Positions 1-7,002 of a stretch of DNA of 41,919 nucleotides are shown here, in pieces. A model generated the notes under the pieces. The model was not told the DNA's origin, searched no databases, and worked only from the letters and a program-made list of their open reading frames with translations. Source of the DNA: an uncultured Eubacteriales bacterium (GTDB lineage: Bacteria > Bacillota > Clostridia > Oscillospirales > Oscillospiraceae); contig UQYT01000020.1 in NCBI GenBank assembly GCA_900545405.1, positions 1 to 41,919 of the forward strand, in the 5' to 3' direction. The first letter of the stretch is position 1; the number at the start of each line of letters is the position of its first letter. Made by a program: the position numbers and the translations under genes.

Positions 1-413
1 TCCGTTTTCTCGGCCTTCTTGACCTTTTTGCTGGTGTACTCGGTAAATGCAGCGGTCAGCGCATCGGCGTCACGGCCTTTGAAAAAGATCAGGTACTTGG
101 GTGGGGAGCTACTGCGGTCTTTCTTCACCGCATAGTCCACACCATATTTCCGGGCGATCTTCTCAAACTCCTTGATAGATGGGTCTGTGATCTCAATATT
201 GGAGATCCCCTGATTCTGACCAATGATCTGCTTGACGGTCTGTTTGCCGTGGGGTGTCACAGGAGCGTCACGGCTTCTCTGCTTTTGCAGCTTCTTTTCC
301 TTGCAGTGGGCCATGTACTTGCTGATGGCGGCTTTGAGCAGCCTGCCGGTGAACTTTGTTCCACTGACAACCAGTGTTAAAGTCCTGTTTTCCACTTCTT
401 CCTGCATTTTCAT
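1..413 (-). CDS. PcfB-family (DUF3801) conjugation protein, partial
   Basis: The gene is read from an ATG at 413 preceded by an AAAGGAGGCG ribosome site, and it runs off the left edge of the window, so the C-terminus is missing. The visible 137 residues are basic and soluble. They include a stretch about keeping a small alpha/beta fold (around residues 10-35 and 70-125) with the sequence YLIFFKGRDADALTAAF. This matches what I know of PcfB/DUF3801 proteins, which sit beside the VirD4-type coupling protein in Firmicutes conjugative elements and probably help couple the relaxosome to the channel. The context of ParA, ParB and a DUF6017 protein on the same strand agrees with an integrative conjugative element. 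The coupling protein expected downstream would lie outside the window. Confidence 0.7.
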   Translation of the reverse strand, partial: MKMQEEVENRTLTLVVSGTKFTGRLLKAAISKYMAHCKEKKLQKQRSRDAPVTPHGKQTVKQIIGQNQGISNIEITDPSIKEFEKIARKYGVDYAVKKDRSSSPPKYLIFFKGRDADALTAAFTEYTSKKVKKAEKT

Positions 414-493
414 CGCCTCCTTTCCACAAAATGTGCAGGGGTGGTGCACTTCTTTCTAAGGCGGGACCACCAGCCGCCGGAGAAAATATTTCT

Positions 494-913
494 TCATCGC
501 TCCATCCCGCGGTTCTTTTTCTTTACCGGCTTCTTATCCGGCAGATTCCACTCTTCCCGAAACTCTGCCACACCTTTGGGGTCAAATGCCTTCAGCTTCT
601 CCAGATCAAAGGCAACGGCAGAATATTTTCCATAACCGGACTGCACCTGATAGGGAAGCACCTTCCCCAACTTGTTCTCTTTGATGAATCGCAGCAGGTC
701 CTTGCTGATGTCACCGGAAATAAACGCCTCTCCGGGGTCCAGGGAATATCCTGGTAGGTTCACCGTCATATCTGCAAACGCCTCTGCTCCATCTTCTGTA
801 TGGGTAATCATGCCGATATAAAGCCGCTGATTATTCGCATACATTCCAAGTTGCAGCGATATGGTTTCTTCCCCATATTCCCACTTAAAGGGTACTTTCT
901 TTTCCTCATTCAT
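494..913 (-). CDS. DUF4313-type element protein
   Basis: A 139-residue soluble protein with a basic Lys/Arg-rich tail (KKPVKKKNRG). Its body has alternating beta-strand-like segments such as SLQLGMYANNQRLYIGMI and a GEAFISGDISKDLLRFIKENKLG segment. I recognise it as the DUF4313 type that recurs in clostridial conjugative elements; no activity is known to me. The start has no strong Shine-Dalgarno site but fits the frame (GGAGGAATCCG lies just upstream). It sits 12 bases after the upstream gene in the same orientation, so it is probably cotranscribed. Confidence 0.65.
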   Translation of the reverse strand: MNEEKKVPFKWEYGEETISLQLGMYANNQRLYIGMITHTEDGAEAFADMTVNLPGYSLDPGEAFISGDISKDLLRFIKENKLGKVLPYQVQSGYGKYSAVAFDLEKLKAFDPKGVAEFREEWNLPDKKPVKKKNRGMER

Positions 914-925
914 ATCGGATTCCTC

Positions 926-1237
926 CTATCGTATCTGTTCTTTGTGGTCATAAAACAAATCTCCATTTCTGACCTTTGCATGGCTGAGAATCTTGATCTG
1001 CCCATTTGCCTGACTGTCCAGAGCTTTTTCATAGCCTATATCTGACAAAAACAGGCGGGTGCGTTCTCCTTTCCAGCCAACCGGGGAGTCATGCGTCAGT
1101 ACATCAAAAATAATCATGTGCCGGGTGTTCTCCGCAAATCGCTGGAGATCCATGTAGTCATGACCGTGATAGTTCTGCGCCCCGGCTTTCTGGCGCATTT
1201 CCTCCATCAGCTGCCCGATTGTTTTGCCTTCCTGCAT
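926..1237 (-). CDS. small element protein, paralogue of the protein at 3485-3754
   Basis: About 103 residues. I chose the ATG at 1237 because AAGGAA lies 9 bases upstream; a GTG at 1246 would overlap that site. The protein shares a pattern with the 89-residue product of 3485-3754: a central NTR(H/W)MI(I/E)F.VL segment, then a (R/M)(T/R)LFL(S/T)..GY..AL segment and a C-terminal IKI...A.V segment. The two are therefore probably diverged duplicates within the same element. I cannot assign a function. It lies between the antirepressor and the DUF4313 gene on one strand. Confidence 0.6.
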   Translation of the reverse strand: MQEGKTIGQLMEEMRQKAGAQNYHGHDYMDLQRFAENTRHMIIFDVLTHDSPVGWKGERTRLFLSDIGYEKALDSQANGQIKILSHAKVRNGDLFYDHKEQIR

Positions 1238-1259
1238 AAAACCCACTTCCTTTCCGTTC

Positions 1260-2006
1260 TTATGAGACCAGCAAGATCATCTCCCGCAGCTGAGCAAAGT
1301 AGAGCTTTCCCTTTGGCGTAACCAGCGTGTAGGAGCCGGTATGCCCGTGATTGCAGTAGTCTTTCACACAGAACAGCCCCGTATTTTTCACATTGGCATA
1401 GGGCAGCACATTGCCGGATGCTGTGCGGTACACAAACCGTCGTTCTATCAGAAACCGAACAAACCGGCGCTCCGGGACATCCAACTCTTTGGCGGTTGTC
1501 CTGAGATTGGTGCTGTGCTTTAAGTCGATGAACAGGTCATAGAAAGCGGCTTTGCCCTCCAGCTGTGCATTTTCCTTACGCAGAGAAATATTTGCTTCAC
1601 GCTCAGCCAACAAGTCTGAGCAGAGCTTCATCAGAGCCTCCGGGGAAGTAGCTACCTCCCAAAGCATCTCTCTTGTGAGATAGGCCCCGTGCTTGCGAAT
1701 GGTAGGCAGAACCTCATCGAATACCCACTGTTCAAACTGTTCTGCCGATGGCAATTTGCTGTGAACAATCAGGCGGTACAAATCTCCTTCGGGGATAAAA
1801 GTCATACTGATTTTGCGGTCGGGGCTTTGTGGGTGAGGTGCGTCGCGTTTCACGACATACCTACAATGGCGGATAATTGCATCGCGGGAATTGCTGTACC
1901 CCAGCGCAGCGGCCACATCCGTTCCGCAGAACAGGTATTTGCCGTTTTCTTCGATGACCCGGATACTGCCAAACTCCGGGTTTTTGAAAATTTCCATCTG
2001 GTTCAT
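1260..2006 (-). CDS. phage-type antirepressor (Bro-N plus ANT/KilAC domains)
   Basis: A 248-residue protein starting at an ATG with AAAGGAGG 7 bases upstream. Residues ~1-110 show the Bro-N pattern: GSIRVIEENGKYLFCGTDVAAALGY, then a FIPEGDLYRLI.HSKLP..EQFEQWVFDEVLPTIRKHG segment. Residues ~120-240 look like the ANT/KilAC domain (REANISLRKENAQLEGKAAFYD, then a helix-turn-helix-like ELDVPERRFVRFLIERRFVYR). Such proteins in phages and conjugative elements are thought to bind DNA or titrate repressors. Here it probably takes part in control of the element. It lies between the DUF6017 gene and the small paralogue, same strand, close spacing. Confidence 0.8.
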   Translation of the reverse strand: MNQMEIFKNPEFGSIRVIEENGKYLFCGTDVAAALGYSNSRDAIIRHCRYVVKRDAPHPQSPDRKISMTFIPEGDLYRLIVHSKLPSAEQFEQWVFDEVLPTIRKHGAYLTREMLWEVATSPEALMKLCSDLLAEREANISLRKENAQLEGKAAFYDLFIDLKHSTNLRTTAKELDVPERRFVRFLIERRFVYRTASGNVLPYANVKNTGLFCVKDYCNHGHTGSYTLVTPKGKLYFAQLREMILLVS

Positions 2007-2040
2007 GTCGTGCCTCCTTTGGCATGATAAAAGGCGGCCT

Positions 2041-2919
2041 TTACCAGCCGCCTGCGTGCATATCGTGGTTGACCAATGAAGTGAAGTGATTATTCATGGT
2101 GGTAGGCGCATTGAACAGCACCGCAAGCAGGTACTGCTTCATGTTGCGTACCTGGGTGGTGTTCTTTTGCAGACAGTCCATGACAAACTCGATGTGGGAG
2201 CTGTCCAGTTTCAAAAAACGGGAACGCACGATCTCGTGAGGAAAGTCTGCCCCAGAGATCCGTGTGGTCTTTCGTCTGGCACAGACCGTTTCTACCAACA
2301 GCTCTACGATCTCATTCAGGTCATCCAGGTAGAGAGGATAACGCTGCTTCAGACAGTCATACTCGATATTCTCCAAAATCAATTCCCGATAATTTTCTAT
2401 CTCTGTGACAGACATCGCATCTCTTCCTTTCCGTTCCGGCGGTCTTGCCGCCGCTGTTTCCCGGAAGGGAATGGAATCGGTACTTGATCCATAAGTAATT
2501 GATTTTTCTGTATTTGATTTCTCTATATTTAATTCTGCGGGCTTTTCCGTATCCGGTTTTACCATATCCGGGTTTTCCGTATCTGGTGAAACCACATCTG
2601 ACGGCAGCATATCCAGCTTCTTTGGCTGTGGCTGCTCATAAATGATGTACTCGGTATCAGTAATACGGCCATTCGCACCGCGAAGCTGCCTGCGGACAAT
2701 ATAGCCAGCTGTTTCCAACTCTTTGAGCGCAGAGCCAATGGCGTCCACACCCTCCTTACAGATGGAAGCAAGCCCTCTTGTAGTGTAATTCCACTCCTCT
2801 GGGAGCGACAGGATCATGGAGAGCAGACCCTTAGACTTTAAGGTCAGCCCCTTATCCTTCAGATGATAATTTGACATAACGGTGTAATCGCGTGTCCGTT
2901 GTACGCGGTAAACTGCCAT
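2041..2919 (-). CDS. DUF6017-type replication/regulatory protein with N-terminal helix-turn-helix
   Basis: A 292-residue protein starting at an ATG with AAGGAGTG upstream. Residues 1-90 form a winged-helix, replication-initiator-like domain (NYHLKDKGLTLKSKGLL, TTRGLASICKEGVDAIGSAL, TAGYIVRRQLR). A low-complexity linker at ~105-150 carries repeated PDTE(N/K)P and IEKSNTEKS runs. The C-terminal ~110 residues (YRELILENIEYDCLKQRY, then LDSSHIEFVMDCL and RNMKQYLLAVLFNAP) match the DUF6017 type. Proteins of this architecture are common beside ParA/ParB in clostridial conjugative elements. A role in plasmid-like replication or copy control of the excised form is inferred only. Confidence 0.75.
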   Translation of the reverse strand: MAVYRVQRTRDYTVMSNYHLKDKGLTLKSKGLLSMILSLPEEWNYTTRGLASICKEGVDAIGSALKELETAGYIVRRQLRGANGRITDTEYIIYEQPQPKKLDMLPSDVVSPDTENPDMVKPDTEKPAELNIEKSNTEKSITYGSSTDSIPFRETAAARPPERKGRDAMSVTEIENYRELILENIEYDCLKQRYPLYLDDLNEIVELLVETVCARRKTTRISGADFPHEIVRSRFLKLDSSHIEFVMDCLQKNTTQVRNMKQYLLAVLFNAPTTMNNHFTSLVNHDMHAGGW

Positions 2920-2979
2920 TCACTTCACTCCTTCCTGTGGTCAGAAAATAACAAAAGCCGCTGTCAGTAAAGACGCGGC

Positions 2980-3483
2980 TCAAACTTCATAGAAAACTCC
3001 TGGTCTCCCATCAAAGGGATAGCGGCTGATGTCCTCAAAGGCGTCGGCAACCTCCTCCGCTGGATAGTCCTGCCAGTCCCGCTCCCTGACGATATGATGG
3101 ATAGTACGGTAACAGGTAGAAAACCTTTCATACGCCGAACAGTATTTCGTATTCACGCAGGAGACATCCACAAACCGCCCGTCCTCCAAGAGCCATAGTT
3201 CCCGGATGCAAGAAGCATCCACCTGCGTAGAATGACTCTGGATAGTTTTTTGGTAAATGCAAAATCCCCGCTGTGGAAACAACTCTGGCCCATAGTAGTT
3301 CAAGGAACACTCATGGTTTCCTGCGGTCTGGTAAGCAAGGACACTTTCCCCACGATAGCGGACAGACTGCGCCACAAGTTCCATGTTCAATCTGGAGAGC
3401 GCCCTTTTCCGCTCCTTTTTGTCGGGGAAAAGATAAAGATACGCCGTCCTGATGGCATTGCAAATTTCTTTTTCTCTAAACAT
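2980..3483 (-). CDS. hypothetical element protein
   Basis: A 167-residue soluble protein starting at an ATG one base after the stop codon of the gene upstream (GGAG lies 9 bases before the ATG), so the two are translationally coupled. It is rich in Cys, Tyr and charged residues. Segments include ELWLLEDGRFVDVSCVN, which looks like a strand pair, and a helical tail DYPAEEVADAFEDISRYP. I do not recognise the family. It belongs to the parA-parB operon of the element by position and strand. Confidence 0.55.
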   Translation of the reverse strand: MFREKEICNAIRTAYLYLFPDKKERKRALSRLNMELVAQSVRYRGESVLAYQTAGNHECSLNYYGPELFPQRGFCIYQKTIQSHSTQVDASCIRELWLLEDGRFVDVSCVNTKYCSAYERFSTCYRTIHHIVRERDWQDYPAEEVADAFEDISRYPFDGRPGVFYEV

Positions 3484-3484
3484 C

Positions 3485-3754
3485 TTATTTTCTCCGTTTT
3501 TTCTTTACATCCAAGACATGACCCTCAATTACACGGGCGTACCTTTTGATTTTGATCTCCCGGCGCTGCTGGCTTTGCAGGGCGGCCTGATAACCGTCCT
3601 CAGTCAAAAACAGCCGCATTTCATCTCCGGGGCTTCCGTAAGCAGTGCTGGGACGCAGGACGGAAAACTCGATCATCCAGCGGGTGTTATCCCAAAACCT
3701 CTCTACGGCGAGAATGTTGTGTCCTTTCAGCTCACGGGCTGAAATATCCCTCAT
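3485..3754 (-). CDS. small element protein, paralogue of the protein at 926-1237
   Basis: An 89-residue protein with a strongly basic tail (VKKKRRK). It starts at an ATG with AAAGGAG 7 bases upstream, 12 bases after parB. It shares the pattern FWDNTRWMIEFSVL ... EMRLFLTEDGYQAALQSQ ... IKIKRYARV with the product at 926-1237, so the element carries two diverged copies. Function unknown to me. The next gene downstream begins one base after its stop. Confidence 0.6.
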   Translation of the reverse strand: MRDISARELKGHNILAVERFWDNTRWMIEFSVLRPSTAYGSPGDEMRLFLTEDGYQAALQSQQRREIKIKRYARVIEGHVLDVKKKRRK

Positions 3755-3766
3755 AGGCGGCTCCTT

Positions 3767-4696
3767 TCATCGTTCCTGGTCTCTCTGACGCTTTTTCTGC
3801 CATGCCTCCAGCAGCTTGATGATGGTTTCCTGCATCCGCTGGGGCGTATAGCTTTTAGGGAAATACTTCCGCAAAGTGTCAGAGGTAAATGTCACCCGGT
3901 CCAGATCACTTTTCTTTTCCTCACCCATGATGACACGCATCATATCGAGGGTCAGATGCCCCTCCTGGCTATATTTCTTGAGCCGCTGGGCTTGGGAAAG
4001 GGAAGGGGTAGCCTGTTCGCTGTCCATCGCGTCCAGCAGGTCTACCTGTTCCTCTTTTTTGAGAAAGGACAGCTCATAGGCAGGGTTCAGGGCAATCTTC
4101 TTTTCATCCACCATATCCATCAATTCAGGAATCAACTCTGTCAGACGGATATAACGCTGTACCTGCCGTTGGCTTTCGCCAGCTTGATCTGCAACCTTTT
4201 GAATAGAGGTCTGCGACTTCTCGCCAACTTGGCGAGAAGTTAAATCGGTTCGTGCGCCCTGATGTTTGACAGCCTCCAGCTTCATTTTGTAGGCAAAAGC
4301 CCTTTCGCTTGGAAGAAGGCTTTCTCGCTGCAAGTTGCTGTCAACCATAATGATCGTGGCGGCATCATCATCCAAATCCCGAATAATGACAGGCATGGTC
4401 TCTTTTTCTGCCAGCTCACTGGCTCTGCGCCGCCTGTGTCCGGCTACCAGCTCATAGCCGCCCTCAGGGTCTGGTCGGGCAATCGCCGGAACCAGAACGC
4501 CATACTGCTTGATACTGTCAGCGGTCTCCATCATGGCTTCGTCATCCTTGACTTTGAATGGGTGGTTCTTAAAGGGATGCAGTTCAGACAGCGGAATCTC
4601 CTGAATCTTTTCCAGCTTTGCATCCTGACGGCCTTCTTCGGTGGAGAACAGATCATCTACCGAGGCCAGCTCTATTTTTTTCGCGCTGCTTTTCAA
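3767..4696 (-). CDS. parB: ParB/RepB/Spo0J-family partition protein
   Basis: A 309-residue CTPase/DNA-binding partition protein. The start is a TTG at 4696, chosen because GGAGGTG lies exactly 7 bases upstream. The ParB core is at residues ~35-130: the LSELHPFKNHPF entry, AGHRRRR at 85-91 (the GERRxRA-like CTP-binding motif) and NLQRE at 121-125. A helix-turn-helix follows at ~163-187 (TSIQKVADQAGESQRQVQRY), then a C-terminal dimer region. It overlaps the end of parA by 44 bases, so the pair is one operon. It probably loads on a parS-like site to stabilise the excised, circular form of the element. It is separate from the host chromosome's own Soj/Spo0J. Confidence 0.88.
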   Translation of the reverse strand: MKSSAKKIELASVDDLFSTEEGRQDAKLEKIQEIPLSELHPFKNHPFKVKDDEAMMETADSIKQYGVLVPAIARPDPEGGYELVAGHRRRRASELAEKETMPVIIRDLDDDAATIIMVDSNLQRESLLPSERAFAYKMKLEAVKHQGARTDLTSRQVGEKSQTSIQKVADQAGESQRQVQRYIRLTELIPELMDMVDEKKIALNPAYELSFLKKEEQVDLLDAMDSEQATPSLSQAQRLKKYSQEGHLTLDMMRVIMGEEKKSDLDRVTFTSDTLRKYFPKSYTPQRMQETIIKLLEAWQKKRQRDQER

Positions 4697-5474
4697 GTTT
4701 CAACACCTCCTTCGTCAGATTTCGATACCCCTCTGCCACTTTGCCGCCAGGGTCATGGGCGAAAATACTTTTTCCCTCTGCGCTAATTTCCTTTGCCCGG
4801 ACAGAGTGGGGAATCTCTGTGCCGAATACTTTGATCTTGCTGCCATAGGTCTCACGCAGGAGCGCGGAGATCTCTTTGGCAAAGTTGGTTCGGCTGTCCA
4901 CCATCGTCAGCAGGATACCGTCTATCTGGAGCTTGGGGTTGATCTGCCGCTTTACCTTGTTTACCGTGGAGAGCAGCTGTTCCAGCCCTTTGGCGGGCAG
5001 ATACTCCGCCTGAACGGGAATAATGATCCTGTTCGCAGCGGCCAGCGCATTGACCGTGAGCATCCCCAGGGAGGGCTGACAGTCGATGAGGATATGGGAG
5101 TATTGCCCCTTCAGCGTGTCCAGATATTGCCGCAAGATAGTCTCACGGCTCATGGCGTTTACCAGGGATACCTCCATACCGGATAACTGGATGTCCGCAG
5201 GCATCAGGTCTACACCCTCTGGGTGGTGCAGGATACCCTCGCCGGGACGAAGCGGCTCATCCATCAGGATACGCCCCATAGCGTCCGACAGCGTAAAGGG
5301 CAGCTTGTCCGGCTGGGGATGGCCCAGGCTGATGGTCAGGCTGCCTTGCGGGTCCCCGTCGATCAGCAGGACTTTCTTTCCGGCCTGCGCCAGCCCGATT
5401 CCCAAGTTGGCACAGGTCGTTGTCTTGCCAACGCCGCCTTTCTGGTTGGCAATGGCGATGATTTGCGTGTTCAT
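4653..5474 (-). CDS. parA: ParA/Soj-family partition ATPase
   Basis: A 273-residue deviant-Walker ATPase. I chose the ATG at 5474 because GAGGTG lies 7 bases upstream and the protein then opens directly into the family's first strand; the frame is open further upstream but covers a terminator hairpin. Visible motifs are KGGVGKTT at 12-19 (Walker A with signature Lys12), LLIDGDPQGSLT near 39-50 (A') and ILIDCQPSLG near 120 (Walker B). It acts with the ParB just downstream. Two minus-strand terminators (5520-5554 and 5582-5613) stand directly upstream, so how it is transcribed in the integrated state is unclear. Confidence 0.9.
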   Translation of the reverse strand: MNTQIIAIANQKGGVGKTTTCANLGIGLAQAGKKVLLIDGDPQGSLTISLGHPQPDKLPFTLSDAMGRILMDEPLRPGEGILHHPEGVDLMPADIQLSGMEVSLVNAMSRETILRQYLDTLKGQYSHILIDCQPSLGMLTVNALAAANRIIIPVQAEYLPAKGLEQLLSTVNKVKRQINPKLQIDGILLTMVDSRTNFAKEISALLRETYGSKIKVFGTEIPHSVRAKEISAEGKSIFAHDPGGKVAEGYRNLTKEVLKLEKQREKNRAGLGR

Positions 5475-5519
5475 TGACTTCACCTCATTTCTAATTATTG
5501 CTGTTGCTTCTGGAAATAG

Positions 5520-5554
5520 AAAAAGCCGCCACTTCAAAATCATAAAGTGACGGC
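5520..5554 (-). terminator. intrinsic terminator in the parA leader (inner)
   Basis: On the minus strand, GCCGTCACTT pairs with AAGTGGCGGC (one G-U pair) around a 10-base loop and is followed by TTTTTCTATTTC. The G-U pairing works only in minus-strand RNA, so this is the active direction. It lies 46 bases before the parA start and would stop readthrough from the rplM-rpsI side. Confidence 0.75.
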
Positions 5555-5581
5555 CCTTTCTAGTGCCGGAATCTCTGAAAC

Positions 5582-5613
5582 AAAAAAGCACCCAGTTATT
5601 TGTTACTGAGTGC
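5582..5613 (-). terminator. intrinsic terminator in the parA leader (outer)
   Basis: On the minus strand, GCACTCAGT pairs with ACTGGGTGC (one G-U pair) around an 8-base AT-rich loop and is followed by TTTTTTGTTTC. It stands in tandem with the terminator at 5520-5554. Confidence 0.75.
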
Positions 5614-5734
5614 CTGCATTAGAATCGTATTTAATTGTTCAGATTTGGTCAGATTATGCCAAACCCTCCAGCGAAAATTCCGGTGTCTGAGAGTGCCAAA
5701 ATCACCCTCAAAAATACCCCCGAAATTGCTCTCT

Positions 5735-5809
5735 GGTTGTCCTATTTTTTAACCACTAAGACCGTTTTTTGACCCCATTTTTGGCGGTTGTCCTATATTT
5801 AACCACTAA
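5735..5809. repeat. two iteron-like direct repeats upstream of parA
   Basis: GGTTGTCCTATTTTTTAACC followed by ACTAA at 5735-5759 is repeated as GGTTGTCCTATATTTAACC followed by ACTAA at 5786-5809, offset 51 bases. Each copy has GGTT/AACC inverted ends. The position at the element end, upstream of parAB, suits a parS cluster, an origin iteron or an integrase/excisionase arm site; the sequence alone does not decide. Confidence 0.55.
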
Positions 5810-5877
5810 AAATTGGGTGAAAACGGCTCTCGTTTTGCCAAATTTGGTCAAACTATATCAGCCCATTTAGGTATAAG

Positions 5878-5911
5878 AAAACCCCGGAAAACCTTGATTT
5901 TCCGGGGTTTT
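5878..5911. terminator. terminator of the rplM-rpsI operon
   Basis: A perfect 14-bp stem (AAAACCCCGGAAAA / TTTTCCGGGGTTTT) with loop CCTTGA. It begins 32 bases after the rpsI stop. U-runs on both sides make it bidirectional. An outer CTATATCA / TGATATAG pair flanks it. Confidence 0.85.
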
Positions 5912-5942
5912 TGAACCATTTTGATATAGTCTGAGCAGTCGA

Positions 5943-6353
5943 TTATCGCTTGCTGAACTGCGGAGCGCGACGTGCTGCTTTGAGACCGTACTTCTTGCGC
6001 TCTTTCATTCTCGGGTCGCGGGTCAGGAAGCCGGCGGCCTTGAGGGGGGCGCGGAAGCTCTCGTCCACGGCCAGCAGGGCGCGGGCGATGCCGTGGCGGA
6101 TGGCGCCGGCCTGGCCGGTCACGCCGCCGCCGGTGACGGTGGCGACGATGTCCACCTTGCCGAGGGTGTTCGTGGTGACCAGCGGCTGACGGACGATCAG
6201 CTTCAGGGTCTCGAGACCGAAGTAGTCGTCGATGTCGCGGCCGTTGATGGTGATGGAGCCGGTCCCGCCGGGGAAGAGGTGCACGCGCGCCACGGAGCTC
6301 TTCCTGCGGCCGGTGCCGTACATATAAGCCTTCTTGCTCTTATAGGTAGCCAT
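5943..6353 (-). CDS. rpsI: 30S ribosomal protein S9
   Basis: A 136-residue protein of normal length for bacterial S9. It has GTGRRKSSVARV near the N-terminus, the TVTGGGVTGQAGAIRHGIARAL core, and the canonical tail GLKAARRAPQFSKR that reaches into the P-site region of the small subunit. It follows rplM by 15 bases, the usual L13-S9 operon. The tail is intact, so any mobile-element insertion beyond its 3' end has not damaged it. Confidence 0.97.
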   Translation of the reverse strand: MATYKSKKAYMYGTGRRKSSVARVHLFPGGTGSITINGRDIDDYFGLETLKLIVRQPLVTTNTLGKVDIVATVTGGGVTGQAGAIRHGIARALLAVDESFRAPLKAAGFLTRDPRMKERKKYGLKAARRAPQFSKR

Positions 6354-6368
6354 TATACTTTACCTCCC

Positions 6369-6797
6369 TTAGCGGTCCCAGACTTCGGGCTTCTGAGCGG
6401 CGTGGGTGTGCTCTGCGCCGCGGAACACGCGAAGCCTCTTGAGCTGCCAGTCGGCGATGGTGTTCTTCTGGAGCATGCCGCGCACGGCCAGACGCATGGC
6501 CAGCTCGGGCTTCTGCTTCATCAGACGGTCATAGCGGGTCTCCTTGAGTCCGCCGGGGTAGCCGGAGTGGGTGCGGTAGTACTTCTGCTCGAGCTTCTTG
6601 CCCGTCAGGACCGCCTTCTCGGCGTTGATGACGATGACATAGTCGCCGCAGTCAACATGCGGGGTGTAGTCGACCTTGAGCTTGCCGCGGAGCAGGTCGG
6701 CCGCGAGAGCGGCGGTCTTGCCCAGGGGCTTGCCGGCAGCGTCGATAACGTACCACTTGCGGACGACGGTGTCCTTGTTAAGCATGGTAGTGGACAT
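6369..6797 (-). CDS. rplM: 50S ribosomal protein L13
   Basis: A 142-residue protein with the L13 landmarks: RKWYVIDAAGKPLGKTAALAADLLRGK, HVDCGDYVIVINAEK, YYRTHSGYPGGLKE and a MLQKNTIADWQLKRLRVF segment. The ATG at 6797 has GGAGG 8 bases upstream. It is the first gene of the rplM-rpsI operon, driven by the promoter at 6876-6904 through a structured leader. Confidence 0.97.
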   Translation of the reverse strand: MSTTMLNKDTVVRKWYVIDAAGKPLGKTAALAADLLRGKLKVDYTPHVDCGDYVIVINAEKAVLTGKKLEQKYYRTHSGYPGGLKETRYDRLMKQKPELAMRLAVRGMLQKNTIADWQLKRLRVFRGAEHTHAAQKPEVWDR

Positions 6798-6870
6798 TTC
6801 TTAGCCTCCAATTATATGATAAATGCTTTGACAAATCATACCGCGCCCCTTACAATACAGGGGACGCGCT
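6798..6870 (-). promoter_or_regulatory. candidate L13 leader (autogenous ribosomal protein leader)
   Basis: The ~75-base 5' UTR between the promoter and the rplM ribosome site contains a GC-rich hairpin (GCGCGTCCCCT ... AGGGGCGCG on the minus strand, 6841-6868), then an AT-rich second stem-loop just before GGAGG. The arrangement resembles the Firmicutes L13 leader, in which the ribosomal protein represses its own operon. I judged this by eye, without a covariance model. Confidence 0.5.
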
Positions 6871-6875
6871 CTACT

Positions 6876-6904
6876 TTTATAGCACCCCTGGGAGCGAATG
6901 TCAA
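6876..6904 (-). promoter_or_regulatory. sigma-A-type promoter of rplM-rpsI
   Basis: On the minus strand TTGACA (6899-6904) is followed by a 17-base spacer and TATAAA (6876-6881), close to the consensus, ~80 bases before rplM. Confidence 0.8.
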
Positions 6905-7002
6905 CAGCATTTTTGATTTCAACTATGAGAACTCGCGTATTCTCCGTTTTCCTCGCTTATGCTCGCGTATTCTCGATTTCGATTTTCAAATTGGAGCGCA
7001 CT

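Larger units (their letters stand above)
5475..5942. other. gene-free end of the mobile element next to rpsI
   Basis: No convincing coding sequence. In order from parA it holds two minus-strand intrinsic terminators, a TTTGG...CCAAA inverted repeat near 5644-5663, two GGTTGTCCTAT...AACCACTAA direct repeats, a CCAAATTTGG palindrome at ~5839-5848, and the rpsI terminator. The junction between element and host lies somewhere between about 5615 and 5942; I cannot place it exactly because the partner end is outside the window. Confidence 0.6.

Noticed and set aside
5543..5591. Longer N-terminus for ParA
   Set aside because: It would be translated through a terminator stem and does not match the family; a strong ribosome site precedes the later ATG.
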